From Streptomyces djakartensis (lineage in GTDB: Bacteria > Actinomycetota > Actinomycetes > Streptomycetales > Streptomycetaceae): DNA of 64,000 nt. The translations under genes were made by a program, and so were the position numbers. This document shows, piece by piece, positions 44,485-54,300 of the stretch (positions within the stretch are counted from its first letter, which is position 1; every line of letters starts with the position of its first letter). The notes under the pieces are model-generated. The model was not told the DNA's origin. It saw nothing but the letters and a program-made list of their open reading frames with translations, and searched no databases. Location: contig NZ_BMWE01000007.1 in NCBI RefSeq assembly GCF_014651075.1, forward strand, positions 186,001 through 250,000, in the 5' to 3' direction.

Positions 44485-46082
44485 CATGTGCTCAGGTCCC
44501 TCCTGCGCAACCCCGCCAGCCCTCCGGCCACCAGCGCCACCGCGAGCCCCGACAGGACCAGCACCGGCCCCCACTCCATCTCCCCTCCGGGCAGCTTCGG
44601 CAGATGCCCGAACGGCGAGAGGTCCAGCACCGCCTGCGGAACGTCCAGCGCGGGACCCACCCACCCGATCAGCAGCACCGCCCCCGCGACAGCCCACGCC
44701 GCCACCGCCGCCCGGGGCAGGACGCCGTGCAGCAGCACCGCCACCCCGCCGATCACCCACACCGCCGGGAGCTGCACCAGGCAGGCCGCCAGGACCGGGC
44801 CGGTCTGCTCGCCGTAGCCGGCGGCGAGGCCCAGGCCGGCCAGCAGCATGATGAGCGCCGAGCCGCCGAAGGCGATCACCAGATGCCCGGCGGCCCACCG
44901 CAGCCGCCCCACCGCGCCCGCCAGGACCGGTTCCGCCCGGCCCGAGGTCTCCTCACCGTGCAGCCGGAGCACCGATGCCACGATGTACAGGGCCGCGACC
45001 AGGCCGAGCATGCCGGCCATCGACGCCAGGAACGCGTCCGTCAGGCCGGACCGGCCGCCCATGCGCTCGACGATCCGCCGTGCGCCCTCGTTGGCGCCGA
45101 CCAGGTCGGCCGCGCCCTCCGCCATCCCGCCGTAGACGGCCCCGGCGAGGAGGAAGCCGGCGCTCCAGCCCAGCACACCGCCCCGCTGCAACCGCCAGGC
45201 CAGGGCGCCCGCGCCGCGCAGCCGGCCGGTCGCCGGGCCCGGCCGGGTGGGCAGGAAGCTCATGCCGATGTCCCGGTGGCCGGCCAGGGCGTACGCCACC
45301 GCGCTCTGGACGGCGACCGCCCCGGCGAGCGGCGTCAGCACCCACCAGCGCTCGTCCGCGTATGGCCGCAGGTTCTCCAGCCACCCCAGCGGGGACAGCC
45401 ACGTCAGCGGCGACGACCCGTCGTCCGTCGCCGAGTCGCCCGCCGCGCGCAGCACGAACGCGGCGCCCAGCACCGCCGCCGTCAGACCACGGGCCAGCCG
45501 CGCGCTCTCCGTCAGCTGCGCGACGATCGCCGCCATCGTGGCGAAGACCATCCCGGTCCCGGCGATCCCGAGCCCCAGCGCCAGCGCCCCGGTCACGCCC
45601 TGCCCGGCCAGCCCCGCCGTCACCAGCAGCGCCAGCACCGCGTTCGCGACCGCCGCCGCCAGCAGGGCCGCAGTGAGCGAGGCCCTACGGCCCACCATCC
45701 CGGACGCCACCAGCTCCTGACGCCCGCTCTCCTCCTCGTCCCGGGTGTGCCGTACGACGACCAGCAGGCTCATCACGGCGGCCAGCGCGCCCGCGTAGAC
45801 GCCGGTCCGCCACGCCGTCAGGGCGCCGATCGAGTCGCCGAAGACCGGGCCGACCATCGCGCGCAGCGAGGAGTTGGTCTCCATCTGCCGGATCAGGTCG
45901 GCGCGTTCGGCGGGAGAGCCGTACAGGCCCTCCAGGGCGCCCGGCATGGAGAGGACCATGAGCGCGTCGACCGCGATCCACACCGGGACCATCAAACGGT
46001 CCCGCCGCAGGGCGAACCGCAACAGCGTGCCGGTACCGGCCAGTGGGCGGGAGCTGCCGGGCCGCGCAGCGAAGGCCGTCAT
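44484..46082 (-). CDS. ABC exporter permease
   Basis: 532 residues with about 12 membrane spans ([82 protein letters not shown]). The repeated cytoplasmic motif EE(E)SGR.E.V..G.VGR is typical of the actinobacterial ABC-2-like permeases paired with DrrA-type ATPases in antibiotic or antimicrobial-peptide export. It overlaps the ATPase gene by 4 bp (ATGA). Substrate unknown. Confidence 0.9.
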   Translation of the reverse strand: MTAFAARPGSSRPLAGTGTLLRFALRRDRLMVPVWIAVDALMVLSMPGALEGLYGSPAERADLIRQMETNSSLRAMVGPVFGDSIGALTAWRTGVYAGALAAVMSLLVVVRHTRDEEESGRQELVASGMVGRRASLTAALLAAAVANAVLALLVTAGLAGQGVTGALALGLGIAGTGMVFATMAAIVAQLTESARLARGLTAAVLGAAFVLRAAGDSATDDGSSPLTWLSPLGWLENLRPYADERWWVLTPLAGAVAVQSAVAYALAGHRDIGMSFLPTRPGPATGRLRGAGALAWRLQRGGVLGWSAGFLLAGAVYGGMAEGAADLVGANEGARRIVERMGGRSGLTDAFLASMAGMLGLVAALYIVASVLRLHGEETSGRAEPVLAGAVGRLRWAAGHLVIAFGGSALIMLLAGLGLAAGYGEQTGPVLAACLVQLPAVWVIGGVAVLLHGVLPRAAVAAWAVAGAVLLIGWVGPALDVPQAVLDLSPFGHLPKLPGGEMEWGPVLVLSGLAVALVAGGLAGLRRRDLST

Positions 46083-47002
46083 CGGGCCGCCGCCTCGGCG
46101 CTCTCGGCGGTGTCGGCGGTGTCATCCTGGTAGTGCCTCAGGAACAGCTCCTCCAGGGTCGGCGGCGTCGACGTCAGCGACCGTACGCCCGACTCGCTCA
46201 GCGACCGCAGGACGGCATCCAGCCGGTCGGTGTCGACCTGGAGCCGGACCCGGTGCCCCCGCACGTCGAGGTCGTGGACTCCCGGGAGCCCCGACAACCC
46301 GTCGGGCGGTCCGGCGAGTTCGGCGACGACGCTGGTGCGGGTCAGATGCCGCAGGTCGGCCAGTGATCCGCTCTCGACCGTACGGCCCTTGCGGATGATG
46401 CTCACCCGGTCGCAGAGTTCCTCGACCTCGCTGAGGATGTGGGAGGAGAGCAGGATGGTGCGGCCCCGGTCGCGTTCCTCGATGACGCAGCGCTGGAAGA
46501 CCTCCTCCATCAGCGGGTCCAGGCCCGAGGTCGGCTCGTCCAGGATCAGCAGGTCGACGTCCGAGGCGAACGCGGCGACCAGGGCGACCTTCTGCCGGTT
46601 GCCCTTGGAATAGGTGCGGCCCTTCTTGGTGGGGTCGAGCTCGAACCGTTCGATCAGCTCCGCCCGGCGCCTCGCGTCGAGTCCTCCGCGCAGCCGGCCG
46701 TACAGGTCGATGACCTCGCCGCCGGAGAGGTTGCGCCACAGCGTCACGTCCCCGGGGACGTAGGCGATACGGCGGTGCACCTCCACGGCGTCGGACCAGG
46801 GGTCCCGGCCGAGCACCCGAGCGGCGCCCGAGTCGGCGCGCAGCAGGCCGAGCAGGACCCGGATGGCGGTGGACTTGCCGGCACCGTTGGGGCCGAGGAA
46901 GCCGTGGACCTCGCCGGTGGCGACCTCCAGAGCCAGCCCGTCGAGCGCGTGCGTCCGTCCGAAGGACTTGTGCAGTCCGGAGACGGTGATGGCCTTCGTC
47001 AT
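46079..47002 (-). CDS. ABC exporter ATPase, DrrA-like
   Basis: 307 residues. Walker [10 protein letters not shown] at 37-45, [20 protein letters not shown] as Q-loop region, [15 protein letters not shown] as the divergent signature, [19 protein letters not shown] as Walker B and [20 protein letters not shown] as H-loop. A C-terminal regulatory extension follows. Forms an exporter with the downstream permease. The divergent MarR/GbsR gene 65-75 bp away is the likely repressor. Confidence 0.95.
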   Translation of the reverse strand: MTKAITVSGLHKSFGRTHALDGLALEVATGEVHGFLGPNGAGKSTAIRVLLGLLRADSGAARVLGRDPWSDAVEVHRRIAYVPGDVTLWRNLSGGEVIDLYGRLRGGLDARRRAELIERFELDPTKKGRTYSKGNRQKVALVAAFASDVDLLILDEPTSGLDPLMEEVFQRCVIEERDRGRTILLSSHILSEVEELCDRVSIIRKGRTVESGSLADLRHLTRTSVVAELAGPPDGLSGLPGVHDLDVRGHRVRLQVDTDRLDAVLRSLSESGVRSLTSTPPTLEELFLRHYQDDTADTAESAEAAAR

Positions 47003-47075
47003 GCCCGGAACGTACGCTCCTTTCAGAAATTTGTGAAGTTAAGGAAGCGTATAAATCGCGGATAGGATGAATCGC

Positions 47076-47582
47076 ATGACGGAATCAGCCAGGAGCGCGC
47101 GGGACGCGGAGGCGGTGTCGAGGTTCGTCGAGTCCTTCGCGGCGCAGCTCGTCGAGGCCGGGATGCAGCGCATGCCCGCCCGGGTCTTCGCCGCGCTGCT
47201 CTCCTCCGACGAGGGGGCGATGACCTCCGCCGAACTGGGTGAACAACTGCGGATCAGTCCTGCCGCGGTCTCTGGCGCCGTCCGCTACCTGGCCCAGCAG
47301 CACATGGTCTCCCGGGAACGCGAGCCCGGCTCTCGCCGGGAGCGCTACCGGGTGCACAGCAACCAGTGGTACGAGGCCGTCACCAACCGCGAGGCGGTGC
47401 TGAAGCGCTGGGAAGGCGCCCTGCGCGAGGGTGTCACGAGCCTCGGCGCCGACACCCCGGCGGGGCGCCGGATGGCCGAGACGCTCGCCTTCTTCGAGTT
47501 CGTCGACGGCGAGCTCGCGGCCATGATGGAGCGCTGGCGGGCCCGCCGGGAGCAGCTCTTCGGGAGCACCGGATCCGAGTAA
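47076..47582 (+). CDS. MarR/GbsR-type regulator
   Basis: 168 residues from ATG 47076 with AGGA 8 nt upstream (ATG 47067 is in frame but lacks spacing). Winged helix RMPARVFAALLSSDEGAMTS, AELGEQLRISPAAVSGAVRYLAQ, HMVSREREPGSRRERYRV; a helical C-terminus (MAETLAFFEFVDGELAAMME) mediates dimerisation. It is divergent from an ABC exporter, the classical arrangement for a drug-sensing repressor. The 73-bp gap (TTTCAGAAATTTGTGAAGTT..., TATAAAT) is unusually AT-rich and likely holds both promoters and the operator. Confidence 0.9.
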   Translation: MTESARSARDAEAVSRFVESFAAQLVEAGMQRMPARVFAALLSSDEGAMTSAELGEQLRISPAAVSGAVRYLAQQHMVSREREPGSRRERYRVHSNQWYEAVTNREAVLKRWEGALREGVTSLGADTPAGRRMAETLAFFEFVDGELAAMMERWRARREQLFGSTGSE

Positions 47583-47599
47583 ATCCGATTTGTCGGATT
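47582..47599 (+). terminator. AATCCGA/TCGGATT hairpin at the MarR stop
   Basis: Perfect 7-bp stem with a TTTG loop starting at the stop codon, followed by AGCTGCCCCTTTTGG. Short; it could be a terminator or an operator dyad for the following gene. Confidence 0.5.
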
Positions 47600-47667
47600 A
47601 GCTGCCCCTTTTGGTGGTTAGACGGGTGGGCTGTACGCCGAAAAAGTCAGAACGAAGGAGGGTGATC

Positions 47668-48441
47668 ATGATCACCCGGGAGCAGATACCCGTCGTCCTG
47701 GACCATCCCGTCTACGACGATCACGGCAACAAGATCGGCGAGGCCAACCACGTCTTCTTCGACGACATCACCGGAGAGCCCGAGTGGGTCAGCGTCAGGA
47801 CCGGCCTGTTCGGAACCAAGGAGTCGTTCGTCCCGATCCACGACGCGACCGTGGCGGGGGACCACCTCGAGGTTCCCTACGCCAAGGACCAGGTGAAGGA
47901 CGCCCCGAACGTCGACGTCGATGCCGGCGGTCACCTCTCGGAGAACGAGGAGCACCGCCTCTACGAGCACTACGGCATCGACTGGGACACCGCCTGGCAG
48001 CAGGCCGGCGGGCCCACCACCGAGGCGGTGAGCACCGGTGACGACGCGATGACCCGTTCCGAGGAGCGGATGCACGTCGGTGTCGAGCGACGCGCGACCG
48101 GCCGGGCCCGGCTGCGCAAGTACGTGGTCACCGAGGAAGTCCAGCAGACCGTCCCCGTGCGCCACGAGGAGGTCGTGGTCGAGCGTGAGCCGATCACCGA
48201 GGAGAACCGGGACGAGGCGCTGTCCGGCCCGGACATCGCCGAGGCGGAGCACGAGGTGACCCTGCACGAGGAACGCCCCGTCACCACCACCGAGACCGTC
48301 CCGGTCGAACGCGTCCGGCTCGGCACCGAGGAGCGCGTGGAGGAGGCGTCGGTCGAGGGCGAGGTCCGCAAGGAGCGCATCGAGACCGAGATCTCCGGCG
48401 AGACGGGCGAGACGGGCGAGACCGGCGAACGCGACCGGTGA
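47668..48441 (+). CDS. PRC-barrel/DUF2382 stress-type protein
   Basis: 257 residues from ATG 47668, 6 nt after AAGGAGG. N-terminal PRC-barrel (VLDHPVYDDHGNKIGEANHVFF, GLFGTKESFVPIHDA, VEVPYAKDQVKDAPNVD-like) and a C-terminal DUF2382 (RSEERMHVGVERRATGRARLRKYVVTEEVQQTVPVRHEE, VVVEREPI). The tail ends in GETGETGETGER encoded by GAGACGGGC repeats. These proteins are abundant in desiccation and osmotic stress in actinobacteria and deinococci; the molecular role is unknown. Soluble and acidic. Confidence 0.9.
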   Translation: MITREQIPVVLDHPVYDDHGNKIGEANHVFFDDITGEPEWVSVRTGLFGTKESFVPIHDATVAGDHLEVPYAKDQVKDAPNVDVDAGGHLSENEEHRLYEHYGIDWDTAWQQAGGPTTEAVSTGDDAMTRSEERMHVGVERRATGRARLRKYVVTEEVQQTVPVRHEEVVVEREPITEENRDEALSGPDIAEAEHEVTLHEERPVTTTETVPVERVRLGTEERVEEASVEGEVRKERIETEISGETGETGETGERDR

Positions 48442-48533
48442 CCGGGCTCGAGGCAGCCGCGGATCGGTGACCCGCCCCGCGGCTGCCGTGCCCGTCCGCC
48501 CTCGCCATCACGGACACGGAAACGGAGAGACCC

Positions 48534-48803
48534 ATGGCCCAGGTAGCCCAGCCCCTCACCGATGACAGCATCAAGGTCCGGCAGCTCACCCACTACCAGT
48601 TCAGCTGGGTCGCCGGAGATCCCGGCGCCCCCGGCACCTTCACCCTCCAGTTGGTGCTCGACGAGGGCGCCTGGGAAGAGGTGCTGACCCTAGACGCCGA
48701 CGACGCCGACGTCCTGCAGGACCTGCTGGCGAACACCGAGACCGTGCACTATGACGTGGGCCGCCGCACCCTGATGTTCGGCGTCACGCCCACCGGCAGC
48801 TGA
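48534..48803 (+). CDS. Conserved small acidic protein
   Basis: 89 residues with ribosome site ACGGAGA. No family recognised with confidence. DDSIKVRQLTHYQFSWVAGD, FTLQLVLDEGAWEEVLTLDA and ETVHYDVGRRTLMFGVTPTG suggest a small all-beta domain; no signal peptide, cysteine or membrane segment. It follows the DUF2382 gene by 92 bp, perhaps co-regulated. Confidence 0.7.
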   Translation: MAQVAQPLTDDSIKVRQLTHYQFSWVAGDPGAPGTFTLQLVLDEGAWEEVLTLDADDADVLQDLLANTETVHYDVGRRTLMFGVTPTGS

Positions 48804-48840
48804 AGAGCACCCCACTCGGCGGCGAGCGCGCGCGTCCCCG

Positions 48841-49728
48841 CTACGGTGCCGCCCCGGCCGCCCCCGGCGTCGGCACCGTCAGCCCCCACGCCCCTTCCCA
48901 CACCGTCCAGGTCCGTCTGCGCACCGGCCCGGACACCACCGCGTCCGCCCGGTAGCGGAAGTCCGCGCCCGACACGGTGACGGTCCGGCCCTCCGCCCGC
49001 AGCGGCGACGCCTCCGCGCCCACCGACGCCGGTCGCACCTCGACCGCCGCGGCACCGGTGCCCTCCGCCGTCACCGACACCGCCGCCACCGGCTGGTCCA
49101 GATCCACCAGCGTCAACCCGTCCACCTCCACCCGCAGCCGGGAGGGCCCGGCACCGGCCACCGGGGCTTCCCGGGCGGGGTGCGGCACCAGCGTCCGCAC
49201 CAGGGACTGGCAGGTCCGCAGCCAGGGCCGTGCCCAAGCCTCCGGGCCGACCGGCTCGGCCCTCTCCGCGTCCTCCTCCTCGTGCAGCGGCGGTATCCGC
49301 AGCGCGTCCAGCACCACCCCGTCGCTGTCGTCGACCATCAGGTCCATCCGCCGCTCGACCCCGTCGAGCACCGTCCGCGCCGCCGCCACCGTCCCCGTCG
49401 GCACGCCCAGCGACCGGGCGAGGGACAGCGCGCCCCCGACCGGCACCAGCGACAGCGCGCATCCGGCCAGCTCCCGATGCCGGTGCAGCAGCGACACCGC
49501 GCGGAGCAGAGCGCGGTCGTCACCCACCACCACCGGCCGCCGCGAGCCCCGCCGGGACAGTGCCCGCGCGAACTCCTCCGGTCCCTCCGGCAGGCACAGC
49601 TTCACGGCCGCACCCCCTCCGAGCACGTCTTTCGCTATCCGTACGGACTCGCCGTCCGACCGACGGGCGACCGGGTCTATGACCACCAGCAGCTGCTCGG
49701 ACGTCGCGGAACTCGCCACCTCGGCCAT
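48841..49728 (-). CDS. Degenerate diacylglycerol/lipid-kinase-like protein
   Basis: 295 residues from ATG 49728 (AGGAAG 7 nt upstream). The N-terminal half aligns in pattern with the DAGK/LCB5 catalytic fold: LLVVIDPVARRSDGESV, PVVVGDDRALLRAVSLLHRH in place of GGDGTxxExx, LSLVPVGGALSLARSLGVPT in place of PLGTGNDxAR, and VERRMDLMVDDSDGVVLDAL. The nucleotide-binding GGDGT is replaced by VGDDR, so activity is doubtful. The C-terminal part (RLRVEVDGLTLVDLDQPVAA) matches the beta-sandwich of lipid kinases. Possibly a lipid-binding regulator. Confidence 0.7.
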   Translation of the reverse strand: MAEVASSATSEQLLVVIDPVARRSDGESVRIAKDVLGGGAAVKLCLPEGPEEFARALSRRGSRRPVVVGDDRALLRAVSLLHRHRELAGCALSLVPVGGALSLARSLGVPTGTVAAARTVLDGVERRMDLMVDDSDGVVLDALRIPPLHEEEDAERAEPVGPEAWARPWLRTCQSLVRTLVPHPAREAPVAGAGPSRLRVEVDGLTLVDLDQPVAAVSVTAEGTGAAAVEVRPASVGAEASPLRAEGRTVTVSGADFRYRADAVVSGPVRRRTWTVWEGAWGLTVPTPGAAGAAP

Positions 49729-49761
49729 GCCTCGCTTCCTCGGGTAGCATCTTTGTGCAAG

Positions 49762-49789
49762 AGCCCCTTGCGCTATTGCGCCAGGGGCT
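49762..49789 (+). other. Stable hairpin in the purA leader region
   Basis: AGCCCCTTGCGC-TATT-GCGCCAGGGGCT, a 12-bp stem with one mismatch, followed by TCGTCT. It lies between the divergent lipid-kinase-like gene and purA, 123 nt before the purA start. It could be a terminator/attenuator in a long purA leader or simply a promoter dyad. Confidence 0.45.
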
Positions 49790-49912
49790 TCGTCTATTCC
49801 GGGGCATCCGGTCCGACGGTTGGCGGCCAACGGCGGTCGCGGTGCACGCGGCGGAGACCTCCGCGTTCGCCCTTGACCATGGACATGCCCCGCCCGGAAG
49901 GGGTGTACGCGC

Positions 49913-51196
49913 GTGCCCGCACTTGTGCTGCTCGGTGCTCAGTGGGGTGACGAAGGCAAGGGAAAGGCCACCGATCTGCTCGGTGGTTCGGTGGACTATG
50001 TAGTGCGCTACCAGGGCGGCAACAACGCCGGCCACACGGTGGTCGTGGGTGACCAGAAGTACGCCCTCCACCTGCTCCCTTCCGGAATCCTGTCTCCCGG
50101 CTGCACGCCGGTCATCGGTAACGGCGTCGTCGTCGACCCGTCGGTCCTGCTCTCCGAGCTGAGCGGTCTGAACGAGCGTGGTGTCGACACCTCCAAGCTC
50201 CTGCTCAGCGGGAACGCGCACATCATCACGCCTTACAACGTCACGGTCGACAAGGTGACCGAACGTTTCCTCGGCAAGCGCAAGATCGGCACGACCGGCC
50301 GCGGCATCGGCCCGACCTACGCCGACAAGATCAACCGCGTGGGCATCCGCGTGCAGGACCTGTACGACGAGTCGATCCTGACGCAGAAGGTCGAGGCGGC
50401 CCTCGACGTCAAGAACCAGATCCTCACCAAGCTCTACAACCGGCGCGCCATCGCCGTGGACCAGGTGGTCGAGGAACTGCTGGCCTACGCCGACAAGCTC
50501 GCGCCGTACGTCGCCGACACCGTCCTGGTCCTCAACCAGGCGCTGGAGGACGACAAGGTCGTCCTGTTCGAGGGCGGCCAGGGCACGCTGCTCGACATCG
50601 ACCACGGCACGTACCCCTTCGTCACCTCGTCCAACCCGACCGCGGGCGGCGCCTGCACCGGCGCGGGTGTCGGCCCGACGAAGATCAGCCGCGTCATCGG
50701 CATCCTCAAGGCCTACACGACCCGCGTCGGCGCCGGCCCGTTCCCGACGGAGCTCTTCGACGAGGACGGCGAGGCGCTGCGCCGCATCGGTGGCGAGCGC
50801 GGTGTCACCACCGGCCGTGACCGCCGCTGCGGCTGGTTCGACGCGGTGATCGCCCGCTACGCGACCCGCGTGAACGGCCTGACCGACTTCTTCCTCACCA
50901 AGCTCGACGTGCTCACCGGCTGGGAGCAGATCCCGGTCTGCGTGGCGTACGAGATCGACGGCAAGCGCGTCGAGGAGCTCCCGTACTCCCAGACCGACTT
51001 CCACCACGCCAAGCCGGTCTACGAGATGCTGCCCGGCTGGAGCGAGGACATCAGCAAGGCCAAGTCCTTCGCCGACCTGCCGAAGAACGCCCAGGCGTAC
51101 GTGAAGGCACTGGAGGAGATGTCCGGCGCCCCGATCTCCGCGATCGGCGTGGGCCCGGGCCGGGACGAGACGATCGAGATCAACTCGTTCCTGTAG
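49913..51196 (+). CDS. purA: Adenylosuccinate synthetase
   Basis: 427 residues from GTG 49913, ribosome site GGAAGGGG. It joins IMP and aspartate with GTP, the first committed step to [19 protein letters not shown] (GTP loop; Asp13 catalytic), [68 protein letters not shown] and [20 protein letters not shown] are all present. Full length. Ends with a strong terminator. Confidence 0.98.
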   Translation: MPALVLLGAQWGDEGKGKATDLLGGSVDYVVRYQGGNNAGHTVVVGDQKYALHLLPSGILSPGCTPVIGNGVVVDPSVLLSELSGLNERGVDTSKLLLSGNAHIITPYNVTVDKVTERFLGKRKIGTTGRGIGPTYADKINRVGIRVQDLYDESILTQKVEAALDVKNQILTKLYNRRAIAVDQVVEELLAYADKLAPYVADTVLVLNQALEDDKVVLFEGGQGTLLDIDHGTYPFVTSSNPTAGGACTGAGVGPTKISRVIGILKAYTTRVGAGPFPTELFDEDGEALRRIGGERGVTTGRDRRCGWFDAVIARYATRVNGLTDFFLTKLDVLTGWEQIPVCVAYEIDGKRVEELPYSQTDFHHAKPVYEMLPGWSEDISKAKSFADLPKNAQAYVKALEEMSGAPISAIGVGPGRDETIEINSFL

Positions 51197-51262
51197 GGCA
51201 AGCGTTCGCCGGTGCTCCGGCGGTCGGCCCGCCTCGGAAAACTCTGCCGCCCGACCTGTGTG

Positions 51263-51293
51263 GCGCCCCGGTCCGCTCGGCGGGCCGGGGCGC
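51263..51293 (+). terminator. Terminator of purA
   Basis: 14-bp stem GCGCCCCGGTCCGC / GCGGGCCGGGGCGC with one G-T wobble and a TCG loop, 67 nt after the purA stop and about 75 nt before the NACHT gene. Confidence 0.88.
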
Positions 51294-51369
51294 TGTCGTT
51301 GAGGTGCCGGCGAAACGGGTAAGGGGTGCTCGAGGGACGGGGCGACGGAGGGGAACGGGGAAACCGGGC

Positions 51370-54300
51370 GTGAACCGCGACGGGGGCGGCACATCGGTAC
51401 GGAACGAGATCGGCGGGGGGACGTTCAACGGCCCCGTCGTCATGGCGGGCCGTGTCGACCGGCTCGTCCTCCAGGTGGGGGCGCCGCTGCGGATCGTCGG
51501 GTGCGGCGCGCTCGCCGTGCTCGGTCTGCTCTGCCTCCTGTACACACCGGATGTGCCGACCCTGCGGCGGCTGGGCATCGGGCCCGTGCCCGCGGGAACG
51601 GCCTTGCTGGTGCTGGCGGCCGGGGTGTACGTCGGGCTCAGCTTCCGGGAGGCGGCCGTCCGGCGCCGGGAGGCCGCCTGGCTGTCGGAGCAGAACCTCG
51701 CGCGGGCCACCGACGCGCTCGCCCGGGACCTCGCCCTGCTGTACGCCCAGGATGAGCGGCTCACACAGGTCAACGACCCTCATCCGCTCGACGTGGACTG
51801 GACGGCGGTCCACGGCGGCGGCCCCGGGCCGGACCGCCGGCTCTCCATCGCCGCGTACTTCACCCGGCTCCCCACCCGCCGCCTCGTGGTGCTCGGCGGG
51901 GCGGGCGCCGGAAAGTCCATCCTGGCCCTGCGCCTCGCCGAGGAACTGGTGCGCACCCGCCCGCCCGGCTCGGCCGCTCCGGTCGCCGTCGTCGTTCCGC
52001 TGGCCTCCTGGGACCCCCGGCAGGGTCTCGTCGGCTGGGTGGCGGCGCAGATCGCGGCGGCGCACCCCCGCGCCTGTACGCCGGTGCGCGGGGCGCCCGC
52101 CACCGACGTGGCCCGCCGCCTGATCGAGACCCAGCGGGTGCTGCCGGTCCTCGACGGCTTCGACGAACTCCCCGCCGAGCTGCGGGCCGACGCCTTCGAG
52201 CAGCTCCGGGCGAGTACGGCGGGCCGCCGCCCGTTCGTGCTGACCAGTCGGGAGCCGGAATACCGGCAGCACGTGCCGGACGGCAGCGTCTTCGAGCGCA
52301 CGGAGATCACACTGCGGCCGCTGAGCACCCTCGCCCTGGACCGCTACCTGAACCCGGCGGGCTCCGCCGAGGCCAAGTGGGCCCCTGTCCTGCGGCGGCT
52401 GACGAGCTCCGACGACGACTCGCCCGAGGTACGGCGGTTACGCGGGGTGCTGAGCGTGCCGCTGATGGCGGGCCTGGCCCGGGAGGCGTACGGCGCGCCC
52501 GGCACCGACCCGGAGGAACTGCTGGAACGCGGCGCGTTCAGCACCCGGCGGGACATCGAGCGGCATCTGCTGGACGCCTACCTGAGCGTCGCCTACAGCG
52601 CCTCGCACGACGTACGGGACCGGCACGGAAGCTGGGACCCGGAGCGAGCGCGGGCCTGGCTGGGGTTCCTTGCGGCGCGGATGAAGGCGGCGGGCGAGCA
52701 CGAGTTCGCGTGGTGGCGGCTGGTGGAGGACGTGCCGTGGCCGCTGCGGACGGCGACGCTGACACCGGCGTTCGCCCTGTGCTGTATGGCGGTGTCCCAC
52801 GGGGAGTACGGGACGCCCTGGTGGGACCGGTGGGTGGGGTTGTCGTACGTCGGCGGCTACGTGGTGCTGACGCTGGTGCTGCTCGTCTTCGTCCACGTGT
52901 TCCGGCTGGTGCGGCACGACGGGCCGCGGCAGCTGGTACGGCCCGACGGGCAGGAGGTGCGGGCGGCGCTGGGGCGGCGCGGGAACCAGGTGCTCGCCTT
53001 CCTCGGCCTGGGCGGGGCCTTCGCCGTGTGGTGGCTCGCCTTGACCCGGGGCACGACGGGACACCGGCAGTTTCTCGCGGTGGTCACCGTGGCCGTCCTG
53101 TGGAGCAGGTGCCGGTTGGTGCTGAAACCGCTGTGGCGGCCCGTGGACCCGTCCGTCGCCACGTCCCCGCGGGCCGTGCTGCGGGCGGACCGGCGCGCCG
53201 CGATCGGGTTCGGCTGGCTCGCGTACCCCAGGCGCGGCAACTGGATCCAGCCCTCCTCGGCGCTGGCCCTCTCGGCGCCGTTGCTGCTCCTCATCTGGCA
53301 CGAACACGGCGGCCAGGACATCCTCCGGTTCGAGAACTGGATCTGGACCCTCTCACTCGCGTACCTCGGCTGCGTTCTGGGTTCGCTGGCCGGGTCGGCG
53401 TGGGCCGGCTTCGCCTTGGCGAGGGGGTACGTGGCCATGAAGGGCGACCTGCCCCGGCGGCTGATGGCCTTCCTCGACGACGCGCACCGGCGGGGCGTCC
53501 TGCGTCAGAGCGGGGGCGTGTACCGGTTCCGCCACGTGGAGCTGCGAAACCGCCTCGCGGCACACGCCACGGCCGAGTCGGTCCGCGCACAGCCCGTGAC
53601 GCCCGTGGGGGGCGCGTTGAGAGGGCGGGGGTGGGCGTGGTGGGCGGCCGCGGTGTACGTGGTGGTCATGCTGCTCGCCGTCAGCGGTGCCGTGGTGCGG
53701 GGGCCCTGGGTGATGGCGGCCCTCCCCGGGCCGAGGACCCGCCTGCCCGCGGTGTGCGACCTGCTGGCACCCGATTTGCCGCGGATCACCGTCGACGCCA
53801 GGAAACGGGCGCCCGACCCACAGAGCTGCCAGGCCGCCGAGCAGTCACCGTTCGCGCCGGACGTGCAGGTGGGCGTGTCGTCCGTGCTGCACACCCGTAA
53901 AGACCTATGGGGCGGCCGGGATCTGGCGGGGAGCGACTTCCGCAGGCAGGCCTCCCGGTTGCAGATCGAACACGCCGGCGACCAAAATGCGCTGCCGGCC
54001 CGCGACGCCGGACTGGGTGACCAGTCGCTCCGCATGGTGTGGCGTCTCGCCAAACCCCCCACGTTCATGGAAACCGCGCCGTACTCCGCCGCGTTCGTGG
54101 TGCGCGTGGACAACGTCGTCCTCGTCATCACCTACTCCGAGGAGTTCGCGACCCGGGACAGAACCGTGGAGGTCGCGCGGATCCTCACCCGCAACGCCCT
54201 GCGCCGGGCCGGACTGTCCGACGCGGTGCCGAAGACCGGCGAGCGGTCCCTGGCGGACGTGCCCCGCACGCGCGTCCCCAAGACCGACAACCGCTTCGCG

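Noticed and set aside
44442..46133. A 563-codon plus-strand frame opposite the ABC permease
   Set aside because: Translation is Arg/Gln/Pro-rich without hydrophobic or domain structure; the minus-strand permease with overlapping ATPase is clearly the gene.
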